64,000 nucleotides of DNA from Alistipes sp. Zagget8 (GCA_001941065.1 MSHJ01000018.1:95325-159324), one strand, 5' to 3'; counted from the stretch's first letter, positions 9,813 through 18,588 are shown. The notes: generated by a model not told the origin, from the sequence alone. Numbers and translations: made by a program.

Positions 9813-10658
9813 ATGAAACACCTATTTTTAGGCTTGTTCCTGCTGCTGGGCGGCGCACTGTATGCCGCCCGGCCGATGGGAACCTCGCTCGGCATTCTCG
9901 GCGGACCGACGGCGGAGAAACTGGCCGAGGTCCGCGACGCCGGAATCGGGTATGTCGAGGTGACGTTCCACGCATTCACCCATAAAACCCCGGATGCCGA
10001 GTGTTACGCGGAGGCTTTCGCGCTGCGCGACAGGCTCGATAAAGCCGGATTGAAGGTCTGGTCGTGCCACCTGCCTTTCGGCCGGAAATGCGACATCTCG
10101 GTCGTCGATCCCGAACAGCGTGAGCGGAATGTGGCCTATATCGAACGGATGATCCGGCTGTCCGCCATCTTCCGTCCCCAACGGCTGGTGCTGCATCCCG
10201 GATCGCGGCCCGTTCCGGAGGAGGAGCGCAGCGAACGCGAACGCTGTGCCGCCAACTCCATCTGCCGGCTGTCGCTCGCGGCGGAAGAGATCGGCGCGGT
10301 GCTGTGTGTGGAGAATATGCCCCATAGCATCGGCCGCACCTCGGCCGAGATGCTCCGCCTGATCGGAGGATGCCCCGAGGCCATGGTCTGCTTCGACACG
10401 AATCACCTGCTTCTGGAGAGCCACGCCGATTTTATCGGGGCGCTCGGCGACCGGATCGCCACGGTCCATCTGTCCGATTACGACGGCCGCGACGAACGTC
10501 ACTGGCTGCCCGGCAAAGGAGTAATCGACTGGCCGGACCTCTGCGGCCGACTGCGGCGGGCGGGCTACCGGGGAGTGTATATCTTCGAGGTGCACCACGG
10601 CGAAGCCACATGCCGCGACCTCGTGAAGGCCTACGGGCAGGTGCTGCACAAAAAATAA
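9813..10658 (+). CDS. Exported sugar-phosphate isomerase/epimerase-like TIM barrel
   Basis: A 281-residue protein with a cleavable-looking signal peptide (about 1-19, ending ALYAA) followed by an AP-endonuclease-2/xylose-isomerase-type TIM barrel. Metal ligand candidates lie in the expected strand ends: LCVENMPH, VCFDTNHLL, ATVHLSDYDG and YIFEVHHGE. Family members act on sugars or inositols, usually in the cytoplasm, so export is notable and suggests action on a free sugar or an altered substrate in the periplasm. It lies 20 nt after the propeller lipoprotein and 27 nt before another lipoprotein gene. The exact reaction cannot be assigned. Confidence 0.8.
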   Translation: MKHLFLGLFLLLGGALYAARPMGTSLGILGGPTAEKLAEVRDAGIGYVEVTFHAFTHKTPDAECYAEAFALRDRLDKAGLKVWSCHLPFGRKCDISVVDPEQRERNVAYIERMIRLSAIFRPQRLVLHPGSRPVPEEERSERERCAANSICRLSLAAEEIGAVLCVENMPHSIGRTSAEMLRLIGGCPEAMVCFDTNHLLLESHADFIGALGDRIATVHLSDYDGRDERHWLPGKGVIDWPDLCGRLRRAGYRGVYIFEVHHGEATCRDLVKAYGQVLHKK

Positions 10659-10685
10659 CAAGCAATCATTCAACTGACTTACGAC

Positions 10686-12359
10686 ATGAAAAACAGACTA
10701 TACGGACTTTTGGCCCTGCTGGCCGGGACATTGCTTCTCGGCACAGGGTGCAGCGACGACGAATCCGGGCGGACGCTGCTCGCCGCAAAAACAAACCTGA
10801 CGCTTGCGAAATACTGCAATGCCGAGGACGGCCTCACCTCGGTCGTCTGGAAAAAGGGCGAGCAGGCGGCCCTGGTCGCCGAGGGGCCCGGCCGGACGGA
10901 ACCGGTCTTTGCCGAACCGATTCTTCCCGGCACGGAGCGTTCGCTTTTCCTTTTCAACGTCACGGCGCCGCGGGGCCCCGTGCCCGTGGCGGCCTGGTGG
11001 CCTGCCGATGCGCAGGTGACCTGTGAGGACGGGGTGCTGAAAACCTCGATCCCCGCCGCGCAGGACGGGACGGTCTCCCCGATTCTGCTCGTGGGCCATA
11101 CGACCGGGGTTGTAAACTCCTATGAAGGGGTCGACATGGAACTTTCCCAGCTCGGGTGTACGATGTACATCCGGCTCATCCAGAACAGTTACAAGGTCAC
11201 ACGCGCCGTGATCGAAGCCAACGGCGGCGAAATGATCGGCGGCGAGGTGTCGGTCCGCATGGCGGACTGGAACGTCACGGCTTCGGCGCCGCAGGTGACC
11301 GTGACGCCCGCCGTTCCGGTCGACTGCGCTGCCGGAGGGCAGACGCTCGTCGCACTGCTGGCGCCTGTGGCCCTTTCGTCGGGCTACACGGTGACTTTGT
11401 ACGACGGCGATACGGAGGTTGATAAACTGGTCGACAATACGCCGGTGCGACTGGCGCAGGGAGGTAAGGTCGATACCGCCGAGGCGGAGAAACTCCCGAC
11501 GCAGCTGCTGTTCTGCGGCAACAACACCGCCTGCGTGATCGAGGTCGGCAGCGAGCCGCTCGCCGATTATCGTGACGCCGTCGTATGGCGCTGGGATTCC
11601 CGCTCGGTCGCTCCGGTTCTGGGCATTCCCGAGTCGCAGTGCCGTGTCGGCGAGGGCAAGCCCGTGGACAACAACCGCAAACTGCTGTTGTCGGGCGCTA
11701 CGGGCTGGTGCGTGCTTTATGACCGGCAAACCGACGGCATTCTCTGGTGGTCGACCTCCTGCCCGCAGGTGCACTCGTCCGATCTGCTGCCCAACGACCG
11801 GGTGGTGCTGGCCTGCTCGTCGGGAGCGGACGCCAACTGCAACAAGGTGCAGGTCTACGACCTCGGCCAAAACAACAAGGTGCTGTGCCAGTACGATCTG
11901 GAATCGGCGCACGGCGTGGTCTGGAACGAGTCTACGCAGCGTCTTTATGCCATCGGGGGCAAGAGCCTGAAAATATACAAATTGAAAAACTGGGAATCCG
12001 ACACCCCCGAACTCGAAGAGGAGCGGACGGTCGAAACGCCCAAAAACTCGGTGCACGACCTGACTGCGGTCAATTCCCACAGCCTTTGCATCGCAGGCAA
12101 GAGCGCCTATGTTTATAATACGGCATCGGGAACCTTTTCCGAGCTGACCCACTTTTCGGCCTGCACGGCGCTTAAATCGGTGAACTATAACGAGGATACC
12201 GGCGAAGCATGGTATACGGATGCCACCGAACCCGAGGGGGATCAGGACTGGACCACGCAGACGCTGCGCCACACGTCGAATGTGAAAAGCGGAGAAGCGG
12301 ACCTTTTGATCCGCATCCCCGACCTGAGCGTGTATAAAGTTCGGGTGCTGAGGTGGTAG
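10686..12359 (+). CDS. Lipoprotein: fimbrillin-like N-half and DUF6528-like beta-propeller C-half
   Basis: A 557-residue lipoprotein (LGTGC, Cys22, followed by SDDES). The first half (about 25-270) resembles fimbrillin/Mfa-like surface modules: SVVWKKGEQAAL, an AAWWPAD strand, and a VTLYDGDTEVD block. The second half (about 275-557) repeats short propeller blades (LLFCGNNTACVIEV, LLLSGATGWCVLYDRQ, VVLACSSGADANCNKVQVYDL) like the proteins grouped as DUF6528; that family name is from memory and unverified. It is the last gene of the SusCD operon before a strong terminator hairpin at 12386. Function unknown; a surface glycan-binding role is inferred from position. Confidence 0.65.
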   Translation: MKNRLYGLLALLAGTLLLGTGCSDDESGRTLLAAKTNLTLAKYCNAEDGLTSVVWKKGEQAALVAEGPGRTEPVFAEPILPGTERSLFLFNVTAPRGPVPVAAWWPADAQVTCEDGVLKTSIPAAQDGTVSPILLVGHTTGVVNSYEGVDMELSQLGCTMYIRLIQNSYKVTRAVIEANGGEMIGGEVSVRMADWNVTASAPQVTVTPAVPVDCAAGGQTLVALLAPVALSSGYTVTLYDGDTEVDKLVDNTPVRLAQGGKVDTAEAEKLPTQLLFCGNNTACVIEVGSEPLADYRDAVVWRWDSRSVAPVLGIPESQCRVGEGKPVDNNRKLLLSGATGWCVLYDRQTDGILWWSTSCPQVHSSDLLPNDRVVLACSSGADANCNKVQVYDLGQNNKVLCQYDLESAHGVVWNESTQRLYAIGGKSLKIYKLKNWESDTPELEEERTVETPKNSVHDLTAVNSHSLCIAGKSAYVYNTASGTFSELTHFSACTALKSVNYNEDTGEAWYTDATEPEGDQDWTTQTLRHTSNVKSGEADLLIRIPDLSVYKVRVLRW

Positions 12360-12385
12360 GATGTCCTACGATTCGTTAAATCTGC

Positions 12386-12421
12386 AAACCGCAGACGCTC
12401 TGTCCGGAGCGTCTGCGGTTT
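12386..12421. terminator. Long perfect hairpin ending the SusCD operon
   Basis: A 15-bp perfect stem (12386-12400 with 12407-12421; AACCGCAGACGCTC arm) around a 6-nt loop, 27 nt after the stop of the 557-aa lipoprotein. Only a short T run follows, so it may act through the stem alone. It also faces the end of the convergent glycerophosphodiesterase gene. Confidence 0.75.
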
Positions 12422-12524
12422 AACAACGGTAGAAGGACTGAAATCATAGTGCTTTACGCCGTCCGGCTCCCGGGCGGGAACGGGCGGGCTGATGCGTCGG
12501 AATTCCCTGATGCGGCTTATAGCA

Positions 12525-13442
12525 TCAGTCGTGCAGGCCCCGCGAGCGGAGGTAGGAGATTAATAGTTCGGGACGGTCGGTCTGGATCAGCGTGGCACCC
12601 ATGTCGACGAGTTTGCCGTAAACGGCGGCGGGGTCTCCGTCGAAGGCGGCATCGTCGCAAAGACCGCCGTTCAACGAAGGCCACAGGGAGTTCACCCAGA
12701 GTTTCGAACCGCCCGACAGGACCTTCTTCATGCAGGCCTCGACATCGGGAGTGTATTCCGACCAGCAGACCTCGCAGGCAAGGGGAGGTGTCGGCAGCTG
12801 CCCGTAACTCCGGAAAATTTCGTCGTGATGCTTTTTGCTGAAATTGACGATGGGCATGAAAAGGCAGTTTTCGGAATATGCCGAGAATACAGTCTCGACC
12901 TCGGAAGCCGTCAGACGGCCTTTGATAAGCGTTTGACCCAGCATTCCCGTGCGTTCGAGCAGCGGATGGATGCGGTCGTAGAACTGGAAGCCCTGGTCGA
13001 TGTTCACGACGGCGCGGCCCTTGCACAGCAGAAGCGCCTCTTCGAGCGTCGGGACTTTCCAGTGCGTGGCGACGCCCTGCCCGGCCCGCAGGCTGACTTT
13101 GCAGATCGAGTCGAACGTGATGTCGCAGACACGGCCGCGGCCGGTCGTCGTGCGGTCGATGCTGGCATCGTGCATCAGGATAAGCATGCTGTCCGAGGTC
13201 ATTTTCAGGTCGATCTCCACGATGTCGACACCCCGGTCAATGGCGCTGCGAAGCGCAGGAAGCGAATTTTCGGGGTAGTTGCGCCAGTCGCCGCGGTGCG
13301 AAGCGACGAGGACTTTCCGTGATGCCGGATTGCCGAGTTCGGCGACGATGCCCGAGGCCCGGTTCTCATAGGCCGGACGGTTGGAGTTGCAGGATGAGGT
13401 TACGAAGAGCAGCAACCCTGCGATCAGTAGTTTCGAGTGCAT
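12525..13442 (-). CDS. Glycerophosphodiester phosphodiesterase lipoprotein
   Basis: Releases glycerol phosphate from glycerophosphodiesters (305 aa). The chosen ATG at 13442 gives a lipoprotein signal (LLLFVTSSC, Cys18), whereas the longer opening from 13580 adds an implausible N-terminus. The GDPD barrel shows the catalytic pattern: SHRGDWRNYPENS (His and Glu), VDIVEIDLKMTSD (Glu/Asp metal ligands) and LMHDASIDRTTTG (second His). It lies convergent to the SusCD operon and divergent from the ECF sigma gene. A role in host phospholipid or teichoic-type polymer scavenging is possible but not shown. Confidence 0.9.
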   Translation of the reverse strand: MHSKLLIAGLLLFVTSSCNSNRPAYENRASGIVAELGNPASRKVLVASHRGDWRNYPENSLPALRSAIDRGVDIVEIDLKMTSDSMLILMHDASIDRTTTGRGRVCDITFDSICKVSLRAGQGVATHWKVPTLEEALLLCKGRAVVNIDQGFQFYDRIHPLLERTGMLGQTLIKGRLTASEVETVFSAYSENCLFMPIVNFSKKHHDEIFRSYGQLPTPPLACEVCWSEYTPDVEACMKKVLSGGSKLWVNSLWPSLNGGLCDDAAFDGDPAAVYGKLVDMGATLIQTDRPELLISYLRSRGLHD

Positions 13443-13550
13443 AATGGATTTTTTGTTTGGTATAATCACAAACAGGACAATCCTGCGGCACGGACGGCTA
13501 GGTGCGATATGAATTTTTTCGGATGCCATGGCGATCATACAATTTAATGG

Positions 13551-13558
13551 TAACTTTG
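13551..13558 (+). promoter_or_regulatory. -7 box of the ECF sigma gene (TAACTTTG)
   Basis: Matches the Bacteroidota TAnnTTTG consensus and ends 7 nt before the ATG at 13566, so the transcript would be leaderless or nearly so. No clear TTTG -33 box is seen at the usual 19-21 nt spacing. Confidence 0.5.
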
Positions 13559-13565
13559 CATATAA

Positions 13566-14114
13566 ATGGACAAAGAGCAATTATTGTTAGACAGACTTGG
13601 TCGGGGTGACATCGATGCCCTCGATACGCTCTATGTGCGTTATGCCCCGAGAGTGTACGACTTTGCGCTCCGGTTTCTGAAAAATGAAACCGAGGCGGAA
13701 GACGTTACGCAGGACATCTTTCTGCAAGTATGGGACAACCGCTCCCTGATGGGGCAGGTGCTGTCGATCCGGGCCTATCTGTTCCGGATGACCCGCAATG
13801 CGATCTTCAACCGGTTCAAGCGTTCCAAAATGCATCTGCAATACATTCAGCAGTCCGAAACCCGTGAAGCGGAGCTGTCCGTAGACCCCGGCAGGCGCAT
13901 AACGACGGAAGACCTGCTGGAAATGATCGAACTGGCAATCGAGAACCTCCCGGAACAATGCCGGCGCGTGTTCAAAATGAGCCGTTACGAGCATCTGTCC
14001 TACAACGAGATCGCCGATCGGCTCGGCATCAGTCCCCACACCGTGCAATTCCATATTTCGGAGGCGTTGTCGCGGCTCCGCAAGCTCATGCCCGCCCTGC
14101 TGTTTTTTATCTGA
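13566..14114 (+). CDS. RNA polymerase ECF-type sigma factor (Bacteroidota family)
   Basis: Specialised sigma factor (182 aa) that redirects RNA polymerase to target promoters when released by its anti-sigma factor. Region 2 is clear at about 14-80 (LYVRYAPRVYDFALRFL, EAEDVTQDIFLQVWDNR), and region 4 with its helix-turn-helix lies at about 118-178 (LPEQCRRVFKMSRYEHLSYNEIADRLGISPHTV). No FecR follows; a sulfatase gene starts 46 nt later. The only FecR in the window is at 1878, so this factor may control the SusCD locus at a distance or belong to a reduced unit whose FecR was lost. Confidence 0.92.
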   Translation: MDKEQLLLDRLGRGDIDALDTLYVRYAPRVYDFALRFLKNETEAEDVTQDIFLQVWDNRSLMGQVLSIRAYLFRMTRNAIFNRFKRSKMHLQYIQQSETREAELSVDPGRRITTEDLLEMIELAIENLPEQCRRVFKMSRYEHLSYNEIADRLGISPHTVQFHISEALSRLRKLMPALLFFI

Positions 14115-14160
14115 CAGCCATCGCGTTTTTACCTGAACCCAAACCACAAACAGTGAAATC

Positions 14161-15555
14161 ATGAACACTCCCACACTTCGTCTTACCGGTCTTTCGGCAT
14201 TGTCGCTTGCGGCCGGAGCCTGTACGGACGGATCGGTACAGAACGATCCGCGTCCCAACATCGTGCTGTTTCTGGCGGACGACATCGGCGCCGAATGTTT
14301 CGGCTGCATGGGCGGTGTCTCCTACGACACGCACACGATCGATTCGCTGGCCCGCAACGGCCTGTTCTTCCCCAATATGCACGCGCAGCCGCTGAGTTCG
14401 CCTTCGCGCGTGCAGCTGATGACCGGTCAGTACAACGACCGCAACTACGTCTGCTTCGGTTATATGAACGACGACGATCCCAATTTTGCCCAGCTGGCCC
14501 GGCAGGCGGGCTATACCACCGGGATGTTCGGAAAGTGGCAGCTCGGACGCGACCGCGAGATGCCCACGCGCCTGGGGTGGGACGAGTGGTGCCTTTTCCA
14601 GCTCGAGGTGTACAAGGAGTTCAACGGCCCGACCGGCACCGACCGCTACGCCAACTGCATGATGGACAACCACGGTCATTACGAATATTCGACCTACGGC
14701 CCCGACGGGTTCGAAGGGGCGGCTTTCGAATTCCTCGACCGGCAGAAGGAGTCCGGAAAACCATTCCTGCTCTACTGCTCCACGCCGCTCGTGCATACGC
14801 CCCATACGCCGACTCCCGATTCCGAGAGCTGGGATATGGATTTCCTCGGACGGTTCGGGAAGGACACCTCCAATTTCCGCGACATGGTGGCCTACCTGGA
14901 CAAGAAAGTCGGACGCATGGTGCAACGCCTCAAAGAGAATGGACAATGGGACAATACGATCTTCATCTTCACGTCGGATAACGGCACCTCGACGCGTATC
15001 GTTTCGCAGATGGCCGACGGCACGCTGCGCCGCGGCGGCAAGGGCGATCCGCGGGGCGTGGGGACTTCGGTTCCGCTGATCGTCTGCTGGGGAGACCGCA
15101 TCGCGCCGCACGTCAGCGAACGGCTGGCCGACTTTACGGATTTCTTCCCTACGTTCGCCGACGCCATGCGGATCGCGGTTCCCGAGGAGTGGAGACTCGA
15201 CGGCGTGAGCCTCTATCCCGAGATCGCCGGACAGAAACCCCTGGAGAAAGAGATTTCATTGATGCACTACAATCCCCTGTGGCCGACAGCGCCGGCGCCA
15301 TACGCCTCGCGGGCTGCCCGCACGGTCGAATATAAATACTATTGGGACGGACGCTTCTACAATACCAAAGAGGACTTTATGGAGGAGCATCCGATCGACA
15401 TCGCAGCGTGCACCGACGAGGTGAAGGCGATCTACCGCAAACTGAAAGCCCGGGTCGACGAATGCCCCGATTTCCGTCCAGATATGCCCGGAGCTCCGAG
15501 GAGAGGACATTACGGGACGTTCTACGACTTTGCAGAACCCAACAATCCGTTCTGA
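14161..15555 (+). CDS. Sulfatase, S1 family, serine type, lipoprotein
   Basis: Arylsulfatase-type glycan sulfatase (464 aa). N-terminal lipoprotein signal ending in AAGAC (Cys21). Metal-binding pair in NIVLFLADDIG (residues 33-43); signature S-S-P-S-R at residues 79-83, with Ser79 expected to become formylglycine; GMFGKWQLG and FTSDNGTST further on. The C-terminus has the extra substrate-site subdomain of S1 enzymes. It follows the ECF sigma gene by 46 nt and is likely co-transcribed. It shares the fold but not close sequence with the sulfatase at the left edge, so the two may remove sulfate from different positions. Confidence 0.93.
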   Translation: MNTPTLRLTGLSALSLAAGACTDGSVQNDPRPNIVLFLADDIGAECFGCMGGVSYDTHTIDSLARNGLFFPNMHAQPLSSPSRVQLMTGQYNDRNYVCFGYMNDDDPNFAQLARQAGYTTGMFGKWQLGRDREMPTRLGWDEWCLFQLEVYKEFNGPTGTDRYANCMMDNHGHYEYSTYGPDGFEGAAFEFLDRQKESGKPFLLYCSTPLVHTPHTPTPDSESWDMDFLGRFGKDTSNFRDMVAYLDKKVGRMVQRLKENGQWDNTIFIFTSDNGTSTRIVSQMADGTLRRGGKGDPRGVGTSVPLIVCWGDRIAPHVSERLADFTDFFPTFADAMRIAVPEEWRLDGVSLYPEIAGQKPLEKEISLMHYNPLWPTAPAPYASRAARTVEYKYYWDGRFYNTKEDFMEEHPIDIAACTDEVKAIYRKLKARVDECPDFRPDMPGAPRRGHYGTFYDFAEPNNPF

Positions 15556-15958
15556 CGAACTCCATTATCTGAGGCAAGGAGCAAGATTTGTTTATTCATC
15601 GGGAGCATCTGCGGCTGGACACTACCTATTTGATTGATTTCATACTCAGAGTTAGAGTTGTTTGACAAGGTGGAATGAAGCTGCAAGAAAAGGCATGAGA
15701 CCGTTTCCTGATCATTGCCCGTTATCTGCAAATAGAGTTGTAACGTTTTAAGCTGCAACGCTGTCTGAAAATGAATGGACAGCACTCCGATGCTACCCGT
15801 CCGGGGATTTTTTCACGATGCACGGCACCTGCACCGCACTGATCGAAAATCGCTGCGGGGAGGACCGTGCTGCTCTGCGACAATCGAAAACTGTCGGGCG
15901 GGGCCGTCGGTCGGTTCCTTTTGGGGGCGAAAGCTGTAAAAAGACGGGCGGTTTTTTC
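15556..15958. other. Intergenic stretch without a recognisable gene
   Basis: About 400 bases between the sulfatase and the hpt promoter. The first half is clearly more AT-rich than the neighbourhood and has minus-strand openings (15522-15785 and 15722-16000) whose translations I do not recognise and which lack good starts. It may be a decayed gene or a remnant of an insertion; no inverted repeat boundaries were found by eye. Confidence 0.4.
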
Positions 15959-15978
15959 GTTTGTTTCGTGCAAATGGT

Positions 15979-15986
15979 TACTTTTG
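15979..15986 (+). promoter_or_regulatory. -7 box upstream of hpt (TACTTTTG)
   Basis: Perfect match to TAnnTTTG, 30 nt before the hpt start. A TTTG at 15960-15963 is nearer than the usual -33 spacing (15 nt), so the -33 assignment is uncertain. Confidence 0.5.
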
Positions 15987-16016
15987 TAGGTATAATTCAA
16001 AAATCCTGTAATAGCA

Positions 16017-16559
16017 ATGGAGGATATTATACAACTTCACGACAAGAAATTCAAAATCATGATCCCCGCCGAGAAGATCGACGAAGCCGTGGAGGCCGTG
16101 GCGCAGCGCATCAACGCCGACTATGCCGGCAAGGAGACGCCGCTGTTCCTGGGAATTCTCAATGGTTCGTTCATGTTCATGAGCGACCTGATCAAGAAAA
16201 TCGAATTTCAGAACGAACTCTCCTTCGTCAAGCTGGCGTCCTACGACGGAACCTGCTCGACGGGCTGCGTCAAGAGCCTGATCGGCCTGAACAATTCGAT
16301 CGAAGGCCGCCATGTCATCATCGTCGAGGACATCGTCGACACGGGCGAGTCGATCGAGCACATGATCTGCGAGCTGGAGGCCCGCAAACCCGCGTCGATA
16401 GAGGTCTGCACGCTCTTTTTCAAACCCGGGTCGTACCGCAAGACGCTGCCGATCAAATACCGCGCGATGGAGATCGGCAACGAGTTCATCGTGGGATACG
16501 GACTGGATTACGACCAGCTGGGCCGCAGTCTGAAGGATATTTATGTCGTGACGGAGTAA
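16017..16559 (+). CDS. hpt: Hypoxanthine phosphoribosyltransferase
   Basis: Purine salvage enzyme (180 aa) joining PRPP with hypoxanthine/guanine to make IMP/GMP in the cytoplasm. The PRPP-binding signature VIIVEDIVDTGES lies at about 100-112; the N-terminal flexible-loop part SYDGT and the C-terminal purine-binding FIVGYGLDYD are both present. Length is normal for the family. Its stop codon overlaps the next start (TAATG at 16557), so queE is translationally coupled. Confidence 0.95.
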   Translation: MEDIIQLHDKKFKIMIPAEKIDEAVEAVAQRINADYAGKETPLFLGILNGSFMFMSDLIKKIEFQNELSFVKLASYDGTCSTGCVKSLIGLNNSIEGRHVIIVEDIVDTGESIEHMICELEARKPASIEVCTLFFKPGSYRKTLPIKYRAMEIGNEFIVGYGLDYDQLGRSLKDIYVVTE

Positions 16560-17194
16560 TGGCGCTGAAGACCGATCCCGCATTGCTCGACGGCGGACGC
16601 CTGCTGCCGCTGGTCGAGGATTTCTACACCATTCAGGGCGAGGGTTTCCACGCCGGGAAGCCGGCCTATTTCATCCGTCTCGGCGGGTGCGACGTGGGCT
16701 GCCGCTGGTGCGATGCTAAGTATACGTGGAATCCGAAGCTCTTTCCGCCGACCGATGTCGCAACGGTGATCGACCGGGCCACGGCGTGTCCGGCGCAGGC
16801 CATCGTCATCACGGGCGGCGAGCCGCTGCTCTATCCGCTGGGTGTGCTGACGGAGACGTTGCGGGAGAAAGGGCTGGAGATTTTTCTGGAAACCTCGGGG
16901 TCGCATCCGTTCAGCGGCGTTTTCGACTGGGTATGCCTTTCGCCCAAGCGGCAGCAGCCCCCGTTGGAAGAGGCTTACGGACGGGCCGACGAGCTGAAAG
17001 TGATTGTCGAGTCGGAGGCCGATTTCGAATGGGCCGAGCGGAATGCCGCGCGTGTGGGCGGAAAGTGCCTGCTCTACCTCCAGCCCGAATGGAGTGTCGC
17101 CGAACAGGTGATGCCCGCGATGGTCGAATATGCCAAGGCGCATCCCCGGTGGAATATTTCCATTCAGACGCATAAGTATATGCACATACCATGA
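16559..17194 (+). CDS. queE: 7-carboxy-7-deazaguanine synthase (radical SAM)
   Basis: Radical-SAM enzyme of queuosine synthesis that contracts 6-carboxytetrahydropterin to 7-carboxy-7-deazaguanine (211 aa). FYTIQGEGFHAGKPAYFIRLGGC at the N-terminus carries the family substrate loop, and the iron-sulfur cysteines appear as C-x3-C-x2-C in GCDVGCRWCDAK. TGGEPLL is the SAM-binding GGE motif. The ATG at 16559 overlaps the hpt stop by one base; the much longer opening from 15818 runs through the hpt gene and is not real. No other queuosine gene is nearby. Confidence 0.93.
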   Translation: MALKTDPALLDGGRLLPLVEDFYTIQGEGFHAGKPAYFIRLGGCDVGCRWCDAKYTWNPKLFPPTDVATVIDRATACPAQAIVITGGEPLLYPLGVLTETLREKGLEIFLETSGSHPFSGVFDWVCLSPKRQQPPLEEAYGRADELKVIVESEADFEWAERNAARVGGKCLLYLQPEWSVAEQVMPAMVEYAKAHPRWNISIQTHKYMHIP

Positions 17195-17230
17195 TGCTGA
17201 TTGGCAGTAGGAGTGTCGTATATCCCGGAA

Positions 17231-17300
17231 TGTCGCTTTCACGGCGTTCCGCCGTGTATGCAAATTTAACCCCACCCCGGCCCTCCCTTAGGGAGGGAGA
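17231..17300 (+). repeat. REP-like palindromic repeat, copy 1 (diverged)
   Basis: Two small hairpins (17241-17255 ACGGC/GCCGT and 17281-17297 CCCTCCC/GGGAGGG) joined by a C-rich link 17270-17280 (CCCCACCCC). Same order of parts as the copies at 19171, 25608 and 35645 but more diverged. The minus strand has four G tracts, a potential G-quadruplex. It lies between queE and the FtsB-like gene. Confidence 0.7.
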
Positions 17301-17342
17301 TGGCGTACGTTTCGCCCGGTAGGCAACCATAAAATACCTTAA

Positions 17343-17618
17343 ATGAAAATTCAGTTCGGACGCAGATTCTGGATCGTCGCCACGGCGGCTATCGTCGTCT
17401 TCACCGTCTTTATGGTGGGGCGCAATGCCCTGCATGCCGTGAAGATCAAACGCCAGATCAACCAGCTGACCCGCGAGCAGGCATATTATTCCGGGAAAAT
17501 CGAGCAGGACAGCACCTTGCTGGAACGACTGCGGTACGATGATTTTCTCGAAGAGTATGCCCGCGAGAATTACCACATGCAGCGGCGCGACGAACACGTA
17601 TATATCCTGAAAGAGTAG
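17343..17618 (+). CDS. FtsB/DivIC-like septum formation initiator protein
   Basis: Small bitopic membrane protein (91 aa) of the divisome FtsQ-FtsB-FtsL type. A short basic cytoplasmic tip is followed by one membrane segment (about 9-27, FWIVATAAIVVFTVFMVG) and a periplasmic coiled coil (IKRQINQLTREQAYYSGKIEQ, split here by family convention at the heptads) and a C-terminal conserved tail (DDFLEEYARENYHM). Length, topology and the ARE-Y tail agree with the FtsB/DivIC family. It ends 3 nt before a bidirectional terminator shared with thiL. Confidence 0.85.
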   Translation: MKIQFGRRFWIVATAAIVVFTVFMVGRNALHAVKIKRQINQLTREQAYYSGKIEQDSTLLERLRYDDFLEEYARENYHMQRRDEHVYILKE

Positions 17619-17620
17619 GA

Positions 17621-17647
17621 AAGGCAGCCGGAAAGGCTGCCTTTTTT
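17621..17647. terminator. Bidirectional terminator between the FtsB-like gene and thiL
   Basis: Stem AAGGCAGCC (17621-17629) with GGCTGCCTT (17635-17643), loop 17630-17634, followed by T residues on the plus strand and preceded by A residues serving the convergent thiL transcript. Confidence 0.8.
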
Positions 17648-17649
17648 CA

Positions 17650-18588
17650 TCAGTAATGCTCGAACCCGTGCCAATCCAGCGGCTCGGGTTTTCCGTTGCG
17701 CAGCCACACGAGACCCGGTGCGGCGGTGATGCGGCCCAGCGGATGGAGGGGGCTTCGGAAGCGGGCTTCGAACTCCGCGGCAAGGCGTTCGGCGGCGTCG
17801 GGCGCGGCGGTGAGCAGCAGTTTGTAGTCCTCGCCTGCGCAGGCGGCCGTGCGGACATCGGCCCCCGGGGCGACGGGGATGCGTTCGACATCCACTTCGG
17901 CGCCGACTCCCGAACGGTCGAGGATGTGTCGCAGGTCCGAGGCCAGGCCGTCCGAAAGGTCCATCATGGCGTGCACCTCCGGGCGGGTTCCGAACCAGAG
18001 GCCCTCGGCGACCTGCGGCTGCGGGTTGCGGTGAATGGCGGCCAGCGGGGTGTCGCAGTGTCCTGCGAGGATGTCCCGCAAGCCGGCTCCCGAGGCGCCC
18101 AGTTCGCCCGCGGCGAAGATCACGTCGCCGGGGTGTGCGTCGCTGCGGCGTTTGAGATGGGCGGAAGGGGCGCGGCCGATGGCCGTGACGTTGATCGTGA
18201 TACCCGACTGCGAACGGGTCGTGTCGCCCCCGACGAGGGCTGTGCCGAATGCTTCGGAGAGTTCCCGGTAGCCCTCCATGAACTCTGCGGCCCATGCGTC
18301 GGCGGCATCCGCCGGAAGGGCTATGGAGAGCAGCGTGGCGACGGGGCGGGCGCCCATCGAGGCTACGTCGCTGAGGTTTACGGCAAGGGATTTGCGCCCC
18401 AGCTCCCGGGCCGTGGTGGCGGTGCGCAGGAAATGGACCCCCTCGGTCAGCAGGTCGGCGGTGAAAACCAGCGACTCGCCGCCGCCGAGCGGCAGTACGG
18501 CACAGTCGTCGCCGATGCCTTCGAAACCGTTGTCGGGTAGGGCGGCGAAGCGGGTGCGTATCTGTTCGATAAATCCGAATTCGGTCAT
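17650..18588 (-). CDS. thiL: Thiamine-monophosphate kinase
   Basis: Phosphorylates thiamine monophosphate to the active diphosphate cofactor (312 aa, cytoplasmic). The PurM/ThiL fold is evident: N-terminal ATP/Mg site GIGDDCAVLPL (about 25-35), TADLLTEGVHFL, the SLAVNLSDVASMGARP dimer motif, ALVGGDTTRS, and MMDLSDGLASDL in the C-domain. No other thiamine gene is adjacent. It is divergent from aroQ, with a TACCTTTG box (18611-18618, minus) about 23 nt upstream of the start. Confidence 0.95.
   Translation of the reverse strand: MTEFGFIEQIRTRFAALPDNGFEGIGDDCAVLPLGGGESLVFTADLLTEGVHFLRTATTARELGRKSLAVNLSDVASMGARPVATLLSIALPADAADAWAAEFMEGYRELSEAFGTALVGGDTTRSQSGITINVTAIGRAPSAHLKRRSDAHPGDVIFAAGELGASGAGLRDILAGHCDTPLAAIHRNPQPQVAEGLWFGTRPEVHAMMDLSDGLASDLRHILDRSGVGAEVDVERIPVAPGADVRTAACAGEDYKLLLTAAPDAAERLAAEFEARFRSPLHPLGRITAAPGLVWLRNGKPEPLDWHGFEHY

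Noticed and set aside
15522..16000. Minus-strand frames in the gap before hpt as a transposase remnant
   Set aside because: No DDE or other motif could be found, and no inverted repeats or target duplication were seen.
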